A stretch of 64,000 nucleotides of DNA. It comes from Paramacrobiotus metropolitanus. Its lineage: Eukaryota; Tardigrada; Eutardigrada; Parachela; Macrobiotidae. The translations under genes and the position numbers were made by a program. Under the pieces are notes generated by a model. It did no database searches. It had not been told where the DNA came from and was given only the letters and a program-made list of their open reading frames with translations. The stretch is taken from contig NW_026570248.1 in NCBI RefSeq assembly GCF_019649055.1, positions 124,001 to 188,000 on the forward strand, written 5' to 3'. Every line of letters starts with the position of its first letter. Within the stretch, counting starts at the first letter, position 1. Below, in pieces: positions 43,001-50,322 of the stretch.

Positions 43001-46000
43001 GCCGTAATGAGCAATTATCTTTTGCAGACCCACCTGTTTTCATTGAGTCGGTTGTGGATGGCATCTTCACAGTTGGTCAAGCAGCTCGACTAGACTGTCG
43101 GGTGGATGGCACGCCCTTCCCGGAAGTGCGTTGGCTGAAAGACTGGCGTCCGATTGCCCAGAGCTCCCGTGTGGAAATGGTGACAACAGAAACCGGGCAC
43201 TGTACATTAATCATCCATGATGTCCGTGTATTCGATGGGGGCTTGTATACCTGCGAAGCCAAGAATATTGGAGGCACTGCGCTATGCTCAGCCAATGTTC
43301 TGGTCGAGTCTCGGCCAGCCGCGACAGCCGCACCGTTCGATATACGAGTTCGACGTGTGCATCTCAAGAATAAGCGTGTCACCGATTTCTACGACTTCTT
43401 TGACGAGATTGGTCGCGGAACACAAGCGGTTGTGAAGAAGGCTGCCGAAAAGCTTTCCGGGCGCAATTATGCCGCAAAGATTTCCTTTGCTCCGCCCAGA
43501 GAACGGCAGTGGTTGGAGAATGAAATGCATATATTAAATGAGCTGCAGCATCCTAACATAGTCCGCTTACATGATGGATACGCTGGGAATTCTTACGTTG
43601 TCCTTATGCTGGAACTAGCAAAAGGTGGCGAAATTATCCCTCGCATGGTGCAGAATAAGACCTACGGCGAGGATTACGTACGCAGCATTATTAAACAGAT
43701 GCTGCAGACGTTGGAATACATCCATGAGAAGGGTTTTGCGCATTTGGACTTGAAGCCGGAAGATGTACTTTTCCAACATCCTGGCTCGGATAAGATCCTT
43801 TTGGTGGATTTTGGATTGGCTCAGAAGATTCCTCCAAGCGGTCATGTGATTTCCGAGTTCGGCACACCGGAATTTGTATGTCCCGAAATTGCCACCCGAA
43901 TGCCGTGCGGAACACCAGCTGATTTATGGAGCACCGGTATCATTACATACCTATTACTGTCGGGTGTGTCACCTTTCCTTGGACCAACGGATCGTGATAC
44001 ACTGCTGAACGTTCAGCGATGTGAATGGGATTTCAATCATCCAATCTTTTCGCACATTTCACCGGAGGGAAAAGATTTCATCTCATCGCTGTTGAAAAAA
44101 GAGCCCACACGGCGGTTAACGGCCAAGGAGGCTCTAGAACATCCGTGGTTTGGGGTATGCTTTGGTCTCTTGTTGTTTAGTGACTTTGAAATAATTTTGA
44201 ACGCGTATTTTAGTCTACATCCAACGTGGACATCAGTAGTCGTCCATTGGAAGATTACTGGGCTAAACGAAGGCAAAAGGTCAGCCCATTCGTTACTTTG
44301 ATCAACATGGAACTGGCACGTATTATAATTTATTCTAATTTATGGTTATAGCTTGGACAGCAAGCGGTGGTCAAATACGCCCGTCGCCGACCATTGCATA
44401 TGTGTCTGCAACATCCTCAAGGCTTGCTGTACCCGCCTGACATTGCGGATGGAGTTAATTTGGCTCACGATATGCGCGTGCGCGAGGGCAGTCCAGGAGC
44501 AAAAAGCCGCACTGAACGCGACGATCACAGCCGCCGCTCGTCGGTTTCCGAAGACTTCCGTGACTACCATTATTCGTTCTTTGGTCAAAGCGATTCGCAC
44601 TATCAAGTCGGACCCGAGACGGAATTACTACAGCTGCGAGATCCGGATCTACCGGTACGGAAATTTGTCTGTTAATTCCATAAGACAAATCAACTATTTA
44701 AAACAATTCGTTGATTGTTTTGCTTTATCAATTTTTCTTTGGTAGGCCCGCATTCGAGAATACCGTCGTTTAGTGACGGATCCATCAGGTCATGCCAGTT
44801 TCCGTGTAAAAGCTGATAATAAACTGTGGGGTCTGAAACCGGCAGTCAAGGAACGCCGGCGTATGATGGAGATCATGGATGACGAAGGTTTCGGTCAAGC
44901 CCAGCAGCTGGCGGCGCGCAGGAAGCGCAAGCGCATTTTAGCGGAACAAGACGAGGAATACGCACCGTTCTTCCGCGAGAAACTCAAAGATACTGCTTTC
45001 GCTGAGGGCAAACCCGTTACTTTGCGTACGGTGGTCATCGGGTGCCCACAACCGGTAATTCACTGGTATCATCATGACATTTTACTGGAAAACGGTCCGC
45101 ACATCCGAACCATGTCCAATGAAGACGGCACGTGCTTACTGACCCTGTCACCGGCTACCGGAGTGGAAGCCGGGGAATATAAGTGCGTAGCGCGAAACAA
45201 ACTAGGAGAAGCAGTTTGCCGCGCTACCTTAATGATTGGAGGTATGAAAGCATCGACTAAATATTTTCGTAATAAGAAAAATTCTAAAATAGTAATTTGA
45301 TGCAGTCGTCCCCGATCATCCTTCCTGGCCCGTTCTGGAGTACGTGAGCCCGAACGAAATGACCCTTACCTGGGAACCACCGGAATTCGACGGCAACGCC
45401 GAAATATTGGCCTATAAACTCGGAATATCGAGGCCGAGAAGATGTTGCGTGGAAAGTTGTATCCAGTGATCTGCTACACGAAAACGTCGTGGTGCAAAAC
45501 CTGTGCCCAGCTCATATTACCGGTTCCGTGTCGCTTGCCGAAATATGTTTGGATGGAGCTCGTACAGTTTTTCGTCCAACGAATATCGCACGCTTGTCGC
45601 CGGTAAAACTGCAAATCTTTGGTAAATTACTTGGCGGAATGCTGCAGCATATATCTTTTCAGGTGAATCGCCAAGAATGATTGAAGAGCCTCATCCCAGC
45701 TCTGGCTTGAAATGGCGGGAACGTGGAGCCGAACCGAAACCGGAAAAGCCGGTACGATTGATTAGCCTGATGGAGAAATATCCGGCGTCTCTCTATGAAG
45801 ATACATCACCGGAAGACCAGTACGACTTCTACGAGGAAATTTTCCGGTATGTTTTAAAAAAGGCATGTGGGATAAAAAGGTCTCAACTTAATATTCATTG
45901 CCTCGGTGGTGATTTCTGAGTTAGTTGATTTCTTAGTTGTCAGCACGGCCAAGTTGAAACTATGGTCTCGCTTGGCATCGTTTTATGAAATGCATTTGTT

Positions 46001-47338
46001 ATTTCAGAGGAGAGTTTTGCATTATCCGGAAGTGTTTTGACCGGAAAAACCAGCGTTCGTTTGCCGCGAAGATTATTGATATCCATGCACCGGATGCACG
46101 ACAAGAATACGACATTCTGAGTGGACTGAAGCACGAACGTATCGTCGAACTGCATGCGGCCTACACGTTCAACCATGCCTTCGTACTAGTCGAAGATCTT
46201 CTAGATGGTTACGATGTGTTGCATTATCTGTGCGAAAAACAAGTATACACGGAAGAAGATGTCGCACAGATTACGCGACAAGTATTGGATGGGTTGCAGT
46301 ATTTGCATTACGATGGCATCGCGCATCTGAACCTACAACCAGAAAATGTTGTCAGCAAAAGCAGAAGGAAACTGCTTATCAGTTTGGTAGACTTTGGAGC
46401 TGCCAAGCGGCTGCCGGAAGATGGCGCAGTTATTAAACTGCCCACTGTTCCTCTGGAGTTTACACGTAAGTACCGCGTAGTATCCGATACTGTCGTACCA
46501 AAGCATTTTGAAAATTAATTAGTTGACCCTGATGCGATCTCTTTATTTACAGCGCCAGAAGTGCTGACCGAAAAAGCAACAACAGTCAGCGCTGATATAT
46601 GGGGTGTTGGTGTTCTTGTATGGATCATGTGAGTCAGTTTCTTTCACAGATTATTTGTGTTCCATTACATTGTTTATATGTAGCTTTATCTATGATTTCC
46701 GTACTACAAAACGAACAATACGAAAATCATTAGACATCCAATTACTTGCTTTTATGTAAATGATGTAGATTTGGGACCGCACTCGAAGTGGCTATTTTAG
46801 ATGTAAATAGTAAATACGTAGTTCATTTTTGACCTTTCGCAGGCTAAGCGGGACTCACCCATTCTTGGGAGAAGATGATGAAGAAACGTACAATAATGTT
46901 TGTGGAGTGCGTTACCGTTCAGCAGATCTGTACCGTGGTCTGTCGGTCGAATCGACCAGATTATTAATGCAAACGCTGAAAGTGCTGCCGGGGTGAGTAC
47001 AGCTTAAATTGCTAATTAATATGACAACAAAGGGCATCCTCATGGCGGAAATTAGCACTGACGTATACTAATTACCCAAGTACTTCTGACATAGTTAATC
47101 AAGGTAATGAATCATATGATGTATTTAAAATTAATCAATTTCCAGAAATCGTCTTTCTGTGGATGAATGTCTGGAGCATCGGTGGATTATTCCCAACGAA
47201 ATTGCCATCAAGAAGCGGGAAAAATCTACCTTCCACTGCTATCACCTGGAGCAATACAGGAAGCAACGCAATCGTCATTTAACGCACCGCCATTTAACCG
47301 ATCAAAGTCTACTTCGTGCCTTTAATCCCAAGGGATGA
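13062..47338 (+). CDS. unc-89: UNC-89/obscurin giant muscle kinase with expanded FN3 array
   Basis: One continuous gene of about 65 exons encoding roughly 8,780 residues, a size usual for this family. UNC-89/obscurin is an M-line scaffold of the sarcomere. Order: Ser/Arg-rich N-terminus, SH3, DH-PH RhoGEF, Ig1, Ig2-FN3-FN3, Ser/Arg linker, Ig3-FN3-FN3, Ig4-8, PEVK-like region, long FN3 array, Ig9-10, FN3 pair, Ig11-15, FN3-Ig-Ig-kinase 1, linker, Ig-FN3, kinase 2. Exon 1 (13062-13247) resembles the UNC-89 N-terminus, and its ATG is the only good one before the SH3 exon. From the PH exon to the last FN3 nearly all introns are phase 1, so domain exons are symmetric and can be skipped or duplicated in frame. 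The FN3 core recalls titin/twitchin, but SH3-DH-PH plus the twin-kinase tail fix the identity. Single-base frame breaks occur near 29084, 35262, 36146, 36800, 37900, 45422 and 45517. Stop TGA at 47336-47338. Confidence 0.9.
13991..14277 (+). other. unc-89: UNC-89 exon 2: SH3 domain
   Basis: After an acceptor TTGCAG the exon reads YVAIADYIPGPEDPDGLAVI, then GQVVELLD and GWIPSSYLE. These are the ALYDY-, ELLD- and WxPxSYL-type elements of an SH3 fold and match the UNC-89 SH3 (YIAIQDY, GQIVEVLD, GWVPGSYFE). A basic linker follows. The exon ends in phase 2 so that ALAKRD joins the DH domain, as in the worm protein. Confidence 0.85.
14338..15924 (+). other. unc-89: UNC-89 exons 3-8: DH-PH (RhoGEF) module
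   Basis: The DH domain is spread over exons 14338-14505, 14651-14720, 14910-15005 and 15063-15329. It reads IIDSERQYVQKLKFVLDTYI at the start and LPVQRVAEYQNFIKEMIKYT in the conserved helix that contacts Rho-type GTPases. The PH domain is in 15398-15553 and 15762-15924 (DRHLFLFKDRILVTKM, then a C-terminal helix around LAWVGEVRSLIKGG). The family activates Rho-class GTPases; which one is used here cannot be told. The intron 15006-15062 is 57 nt, in frame and stop-free. Confidence 0.85.
16064..18594 (+). other. unc-89: UNC-89 exons 9-16: linkers, Ig1, Ig2, FN3-1 and FN3-2
   Basis: Exons 16064-16261, 16394-16444 and 16650-16775 are a charged linker. Ig1 is one exon (16841-17077) with the CRVCGNPVPEVSWWKDGKEL core and a DRGLYTC motif. 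An acidic linker (17184-17367) follows. Exon 17419-18056 holds Ig2, in which the usual cysteines are replaced, and FN3-1 (TPETCMLKWDIP, YEFRVAAENAVGEGE). FN3-2 is split over 18130-18336 and 18403-18594. This Ig-FN3-FN3 block is like the super-repeat of twitchin and titin. Confidence 0.8.
18763..20300 (+). other. unc-89: UNC-89 exons 17-19: Ser/Arg-rich linker, Ig3, FN3-3, FN3-4
   Basis: Exon 18763-19245 encodes about 160 residues rich in Arg, Ser and Glu without a fold I recognise (RRTDSVLSGSRESS, VEERIERRNRIRSR), probably disordered or coiled. Exon 19321-19599 is Ig3 (PFFGSPTPTAVWKHNE, EDGGVYSLILEN). Exon 19710-20300 carries two FN3 domains (APRNLVPVTSTPDSVTVRWD; YYFRVKAENRYGVGPE; YEFRIIAINQAGEGLP). 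The donor after the linker, GTTTGT, is weak. Confidence 0.75.
20490..23261 (+). other. unc-89: UNC-89 exons 20-24: acidic linker and five Ig domains (Ig4-Ig8)
   Basis: Exon 20490-21305 begins with a charged linker (EEFDEISEISEITEHIE) and ends in Ig4. The exons 21375-21710, 21767-22090, 22190-22516 and 22926-23261 each carry one Ig domain and start and end in phase 1. All share a V(P/A)YxGxPxPxxxWLKDGKxL strand and a KxDAGTYT(L/M)xxxNxxGxDKxxIxV tail. The canonical disulfide cysteines are absent in this set, as often in intracellular muscle Ig domains. Their closeness to one another points to tandem exon duplication. Confidence 0.8.
23340..27394 (+). other. unc-89: UNC-89 exons 25-26: PEVK/KSP-like charged region
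   Basis: Exon 23340-26783 is 3,444 nt long without interruption (1,148 codons), and exon 26861-27394 continues it. The composition is dominated by Glu, Lys, Thr, Val and Pro, with almost no aromatic residues. A motif of the form E-EE-(V/I)-ETKTTT-VTKK--KP-VTEV recurs at about 23820, 23995, 24115, 24370, 24525, 24760, 24960, 25070 and 25220. It occupies the place taken by the KSP-rich region in worm UNC-89 and resembles the elastic PEVK part of titin. The end of exon 25 (IYVIENEAGEKIEIEVEE) and exon 26 look less repetitive. The long antisense frames here are shadows of the codon bias. Confidence 0.8.
27458..29792 (+). other. unc-89: UNC-89 exon 27: seven FN3 domains in one exon
   Basis: This 2.3-kb exon holds FN3-5 to FN3-11 without introns, unlike the one-domain exons after it. 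Six of them form three copies of a two-domain unit: a first type ending (Y/E)DFRVTPxN and a second type reading PTIEWxIP, FxxEER, SFEVPF and ELRVVSVNExGES. Thr-rich linkers (TTTTKTTTTKTT) flank the last domain, FN3-11. Exon length is one base out of frame: the five-A run at 29082-29086 is one base too long for the FN3 reading to continue, and the protein similarity resumes immediately after it. Confidence 0.8.
30259..38698 (+). other. unc-89: UNC-89 exons 28-46: tandem FN3 array (FN3-12 to FN3-31) ending in Ig9
   Basis: Mostly one FN3 domain per phase-1 exon: 30386-30679, 30977-31303, 31513-32166 (two), 32236-32550, 32608-32916, 33043-33354, 33445-33756, 33813-34118, 34175-34486, 34637-34939, 35114-35412, 35473-35763, 36019-36317, 36383-36981 (two), 37044-37337, 37400-37702, 37782-38698 (two plus Ig9). 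Small linker exons lie at 30259-30312 and 31365-31433. Two domain types alternate: type A (VKLxWKAP, YDFRV, KHGxSEPAE) and type B (DGYNVYLREKGKKTWKKVTK, HTLTDL, EYEVQVTAVNEVGESEPSP). Exons 40, 42, 43 and 46 are each one base short, always within or beside a run of A or G, with the FN3 similarity continuing in the next frame. Confidence 0.8.
38782..42062 (+). other. unc-89: UNC-89 exons 47-53: Ig10, FN3-32, FN3-33, Ig11-Ig15
   Basis: Ig10 is 38782-39111, FN3-32 is 39179-39472, and FN3-33 with a linker is 39613-39990. Ig11 with an acidic leader is 40099-40467, and Ig12 is 40532-40840. Exon 40976-41759 holds Ig13, Ig14 and half of Ig15, which finishes in 41824-42062 across a phase-2 intron placed at the conserved Trp codon. 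Unlike Ig4-8, these Igs have the classical Cys/Trp/Tyr-Cys pattern (CQVTGEPMPTIKWLF, GRYSCVVTNEAG), as in the C-terminal Igs of worm UNC-89. Confidence 0.8.
42167..44154 (+). other. unc-89: UNC-89 exons 54-56: FN3-34, Ig16, Ig17 and protein kinase domain 1
   Basis: FN3-34 (42167-42505), Ig16 (42610-42963) and Ig17 plus kinase 1 (43028-44154) reproduce the FN3-Ig-Ig-kinase order of UNC-89, including a shared KDWRPIxxSSR segment in Ig17 (KEWRPIVESSR in the worm). Kinase 1 has a glycine loop (IGRGTQAVV), the VAIK lysine (YAAKISF), an alpha-C Glu (WLENEMHIL), the catalytic Asp in HLDLKPED (Asp at 43747-43749), DFG at 43807-43815 and a PE-type activation-segment end. The catalytic-loop Asn, the second metal ligand, is Asp (43762-43764). 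It is a relative of the titin/MLCK kinases and is largely intact. Confidence 0.85.
44214..45846 (+). other. unc-89: UNC-89 exons 57-61: interkinase linker, Ig18, FN3-35
   Basis: Exons 44214-44279 and 44352-44654 and the first part of 44746-45241 are a linker of about 190 residues. It contains SHYQVGPETELLQLRD and the RVKADNKLWGLKPAVKERRR region, which align with the SHYQIGPDTYL and GVRNRDITVRERRR stretches before the worm interkinase Ig. Ig18 ends exon 44746-45241. FN3-35 is 45306-45602 and has two opposite one-base frame breaks, near 45422 and 45517, between which the FN3 similarity runs in another frame. Exon 45663-45846 leads into kinase 2. Confidence 0.75.
45780..47338 (+). other. unc-89: UNC-89 exons 61-65: protein kinase domain 2 and C-terminus
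   Basis: Kinase 2 begins at the YDFYEEIFRGEF segment and spans 46008-46465, 46553-46628, 46843-46992 and 47146-47338. The glycine loop is degenerate (RGEFCIIRKCF). The VAIK lysine is present (FAAKIIDI) and DFG is present (46390-46398). In the catalytic loop HLNLQPEN the catalytic Asp is Asn (46330-46332), so phosphotransfer should be absent or very weak. The later lobe is recognisable (ADIWGVGVLVWIMLSGTHPF). The tail after the kinase is short and basic and ends FNPKG. Confidence 0.85.
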
Positions 47339-48901
47339 TTTTGGTTTTGGTGATGCCGAGTAAAATATTTCTACTTTGTATTAATATTCTCTACGAATTT
47401 CACGTGTCTGCGTTAGTGCGTATCGTTCCGTGATCAGTGTTGAATTTTGTTGTTGTGGTTCAATAATCTTAATATTTTTAGCTTTTCCTGTGGTACACAT
47501 CTTGACAAACAGAGCTACAGATAGGGCGCTAATTTTTGCACCGGTTGATTCAAAGCTCTTTTAAATTGACCCTTCGGATATTGATGCCTGAATTCAGTGG
47601 AGATGTACCGGTATCAGTTTCAGCGTTATATAAAAGTGAAGATTTAAAATGTAAGTTGAGAATAACTACTGACATGAACCAAGTAAATACCAACTAGTAT
47701 TAAGTACTTAGATGGTGAATCCACGATTCAAATTTATAGGATCTAAGGATAAAAATGCACTTAACATTAGCCTGATGCACAAAGCTAAACTGAAGATAAA
47801 TAGCCCCATCACCATGTACTGTACCGTACGAAATGAAGTACTTAAGCATAACAGATAACTGAGACAACACAAAAAAATAACTGAGATAAAAACACAAAAA
47901 GGATAAAAATTAAAGTCAAATCAAAAAAATTTATATTCCGCAAATATACGTATTATTCGTACGCCTATCGGTGAAGACCGAGCACTGCGGCACTGCGGCT
48001 ACAAAAAGTAGTAATAAATAATTATATCATTGATACGGATAAATAAAGGAAAACATTTTTTTGCCACTGAACTGCTTGTGTTCGTATACGAGTGGGAGCA
48101 TTTGATTGCAAATATGGATAGAAGTATGGATGCTTCGTAAAAAAATTCATGGTTTCTGTAGGCTCCTAGTCTGGAACAGTGTACAGAGGTTTGTAATAGT
48201 CTGTAATTTATTGTTATTAGTAATAATTATTAGTAACCAATGTATGCATATTGACAATTGTCAGCAGTATTTTTGTTAGACAATTGTTAGCAGTAATTTT
48301 GTTAATATTTTTGTTAGCAGTATTATTACTGTATTGTACACCGCGCAGAGCGCCAAGCCGGAAGTTACTGATGTCCAAGTTCTCACGCAGCATGAGGGGC
48401 GCAGTATCGGTATCAGCTGCCGCCCTGTACAGAGGTGGTTCAGTAGGCAAGTCGCGCCAGGCCTACTCAGTACTCAGCACTGAAACCACTCCGCCTCCTA
48501 TCTGAATCTACCAATAGAACTGCGTTAATATTTTTGTTAAACCAGTCCGAGCCAATAAGAAACCTGGACACGTCTCATACCGGAAGATGCTACGCGTTTG
48601 TTCATTTTTGCCAACAATCAACACTCAACAGCAGCAAAACTGCAAAAACAATTTTGATTTAAGACTCATTTAAATAACGAGCAATACTTTTGAACGTGCA
48701 ATTTTTGGAAGTGAAACCAATCGTTTTTGCATCTTTTCTCGCAGATAAGCTCCTGGATTCGTTAAACGTAAGTAAGAATGCAGAGTTTATTGGTTTCACT
48801 TGTTTCACTGTCACCGTGAGTGGGGAACTTTGCTCTAATCTGCATATTGCACCTGTTGTATAGGTGTAGTGACTGCTGTGCACCAAATCCCGTTATCCAA
48901 C
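47339..48901. other. Spacer between UNC-89 and SSR3
   Basis: AT-rich DNA holding the UNC-89 3' UTR and the SSR3 promoter and leader. Short TTTTGTTA-type repeats occur at about 48258-48330. A candidate intron in the SSR3 leader runs from GTGAGT near 48818 to TATAG at 48863. A small frame at about 48369-48505 is discussed as a finding. No other gene seen. Confidence 0.5.
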
Positions 48902-49450
48902 ATGTCGAAGAAAGGTGGCAAGTTGACCAAGGAAGAGGAGCTTCTGCTGCAGGATTTCAGCCGCCATGTCAGCGTGCGATCATCGGCCCTCTTCTACGGC
49001 AGCGGCTTCGTGGCGGCCTTGACGCCGATCTGGCTCTTCTGGCGCATCCACCACATGGACCTCTCCGTGTACTGGATCGCCTACATTCTAGTCTCCCTGG
49101 GCAGTGCCTGGCTGATCGCCTTCGCCTACAAGAACACCAAATTCGGATTGAAGCACCGGATTGCGCTGAAGCGGGAGGAAGGCATTTCGCGGGATATCAA
49201 TAAGCAGCTGCAGGACGACAAGAAGGTGACGAAGAAGGAGAAGGACGAGCGCATTCTGTGGAAGAAGAACGAAATCGCCGATTACGAGGCCACAACATAT
49301 TCGCTGTTTTATAACAACCTGCTCTTTCTCTTCGTTACCGTTGTGCTGTCCTTTTTCGTGCTGCGCTCAGCGGCTCCTCTGGCAAACTACGGGCTGTCCA
49401 CCCTCGGTGCGGCTGGACTGGTGGCACTGCTCTCCACCGGTTCCAAATAG
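48902..49450 (+). CDS. SSR3: Translocon-associated protein subunit gamma (TRAP-gamma)
   Basis: 182 residues, against 185 in human SSR3. TRAP is an ER-membrane complex beside the Sec61 channel that helps certain secretory and membrane proteins to translocate; gamma is its four-span subunit. Family signatures are SKKGGKLTKEEELLLQDFSR at the start, ALFYGSGFVAALTPIWLFWR, AFAYKNTKFGLKHRIA and EATTYSLFYNNLLF. Membrane spans lie near residues 28-49, 54-76, 134-154 and 160-178, with a charged cytosolic loop (77-127) between the second and third. The start is the ATG in AACATGTCG; an upstream in-frame extension lacks an ATG at its head and lacks similarity. The coding part has no intron, and its codons are GC-rich at third positions, unlike the neighbours, which suggests high expression or possibly retroposition. 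Confidence 0.95.
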   Translation: MSKKGGKLTKEEELLLQDFSRHVSVRSSALFYGSGFVAALTPIWLFWRIHHMDLSVYWIAYILVSLGSAWLIAFAYKNTKFGLKHRIALKREEGISRDINKQLQDDKKVTKKEKDERILWKKNEIADYEATTYSLFYNNLLFLFVTVVLSFFVLRSAAPLANYGLSTLGAAGLVALLSTGSK

Positions 49451-50322
49451 GTTCAGCGCGCAGAGGTAGCCAGTGTTCGCCTTTGTATCTTTTACAATGT
49501 TTCACTGTTTTAATATAATTAAAATTTTTCAGCAAGTTTATTGAGCAAACAGCCTGAGTGGGTGTTTCAGGTGTACTTGTTTAAGCCGTAAACAATTCTG
49601 TTCATACAATATTCACGATCAATACAACTGCGTGTGGATGTTCACTTAAACGTATACGAAGCATTCATATGGTTATCCACATGCAGTTGAAAAATAACGC
49701 TTACAATGCAACAAACAACAAAGTGATAGCATTACATGCATCAACAGCATCACTTTACAACAAAAAAAATGTCGGAAATTTATTTGCAATACGTACATAA
49801 GCCAGCACGGCTTACAGAAAATAAAATAGGATATCCGTCTTCAAATTAATAAGAGATCCGAAAAGGCAGAACTGTGGTCGATCATGGCCCGCCCGACTGG
49901 TACTTACAGTATTGTGTGGTGTAAAAAAAGAAACTCACTACGGAGTTATAGACGGTCAACTTTTACCATTTTGCAGCAACATGATATATATTTTTTAACA
50001 ATTATTAGAAACGAAGTATTAGACAAGCCGCATAAAGAGAATATCAACCTTTAACGTGAACAACAAGGTGATTACCGGTGATTTGGCTGAAAACTGAAAA
50101 TGAGAAAAACTGCGAAATTCTAGAAAAAAGACGGTTAAACTCACGAAAAAGACTTAACGATTAAGAGTCCAAATTAACTGTCAATTGTCAAAACTGAACG
50201 GAACGAAACTCAGCGCGAGCCGCATCACTCAAAAATAAAGGTAGATAAATGTGCAGTCAGTGCAATACATCTTACACAAAGAAACTCGTTTGGAATTCGA
50301 TGACTCCCCATAGAAACCAGCA
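49451..50322. other. Convergent 3' spacer between SSR3 and UBC9
   Basis: The two genes converge here, so this should hold both 3' UTRs. An ATTAAA lies shortly after the SSR3 stop (about 49518), and a minus-strand AATAAA (TTTATT on the plus strand, about 49781) could serve UBC9. Nothing else is seen. Confidence 0.4.

Noticed and set aside
13062-47338. Titin, twitchin or projectin as the identity of the giant gene
   Set aside because: FN3-rich core and Ig-FN3-FN3 blocks suggest it, but SH3-DH-PH at the start and two kinases separated by Ig-FN3 are specific to UNC-89/obscurin.
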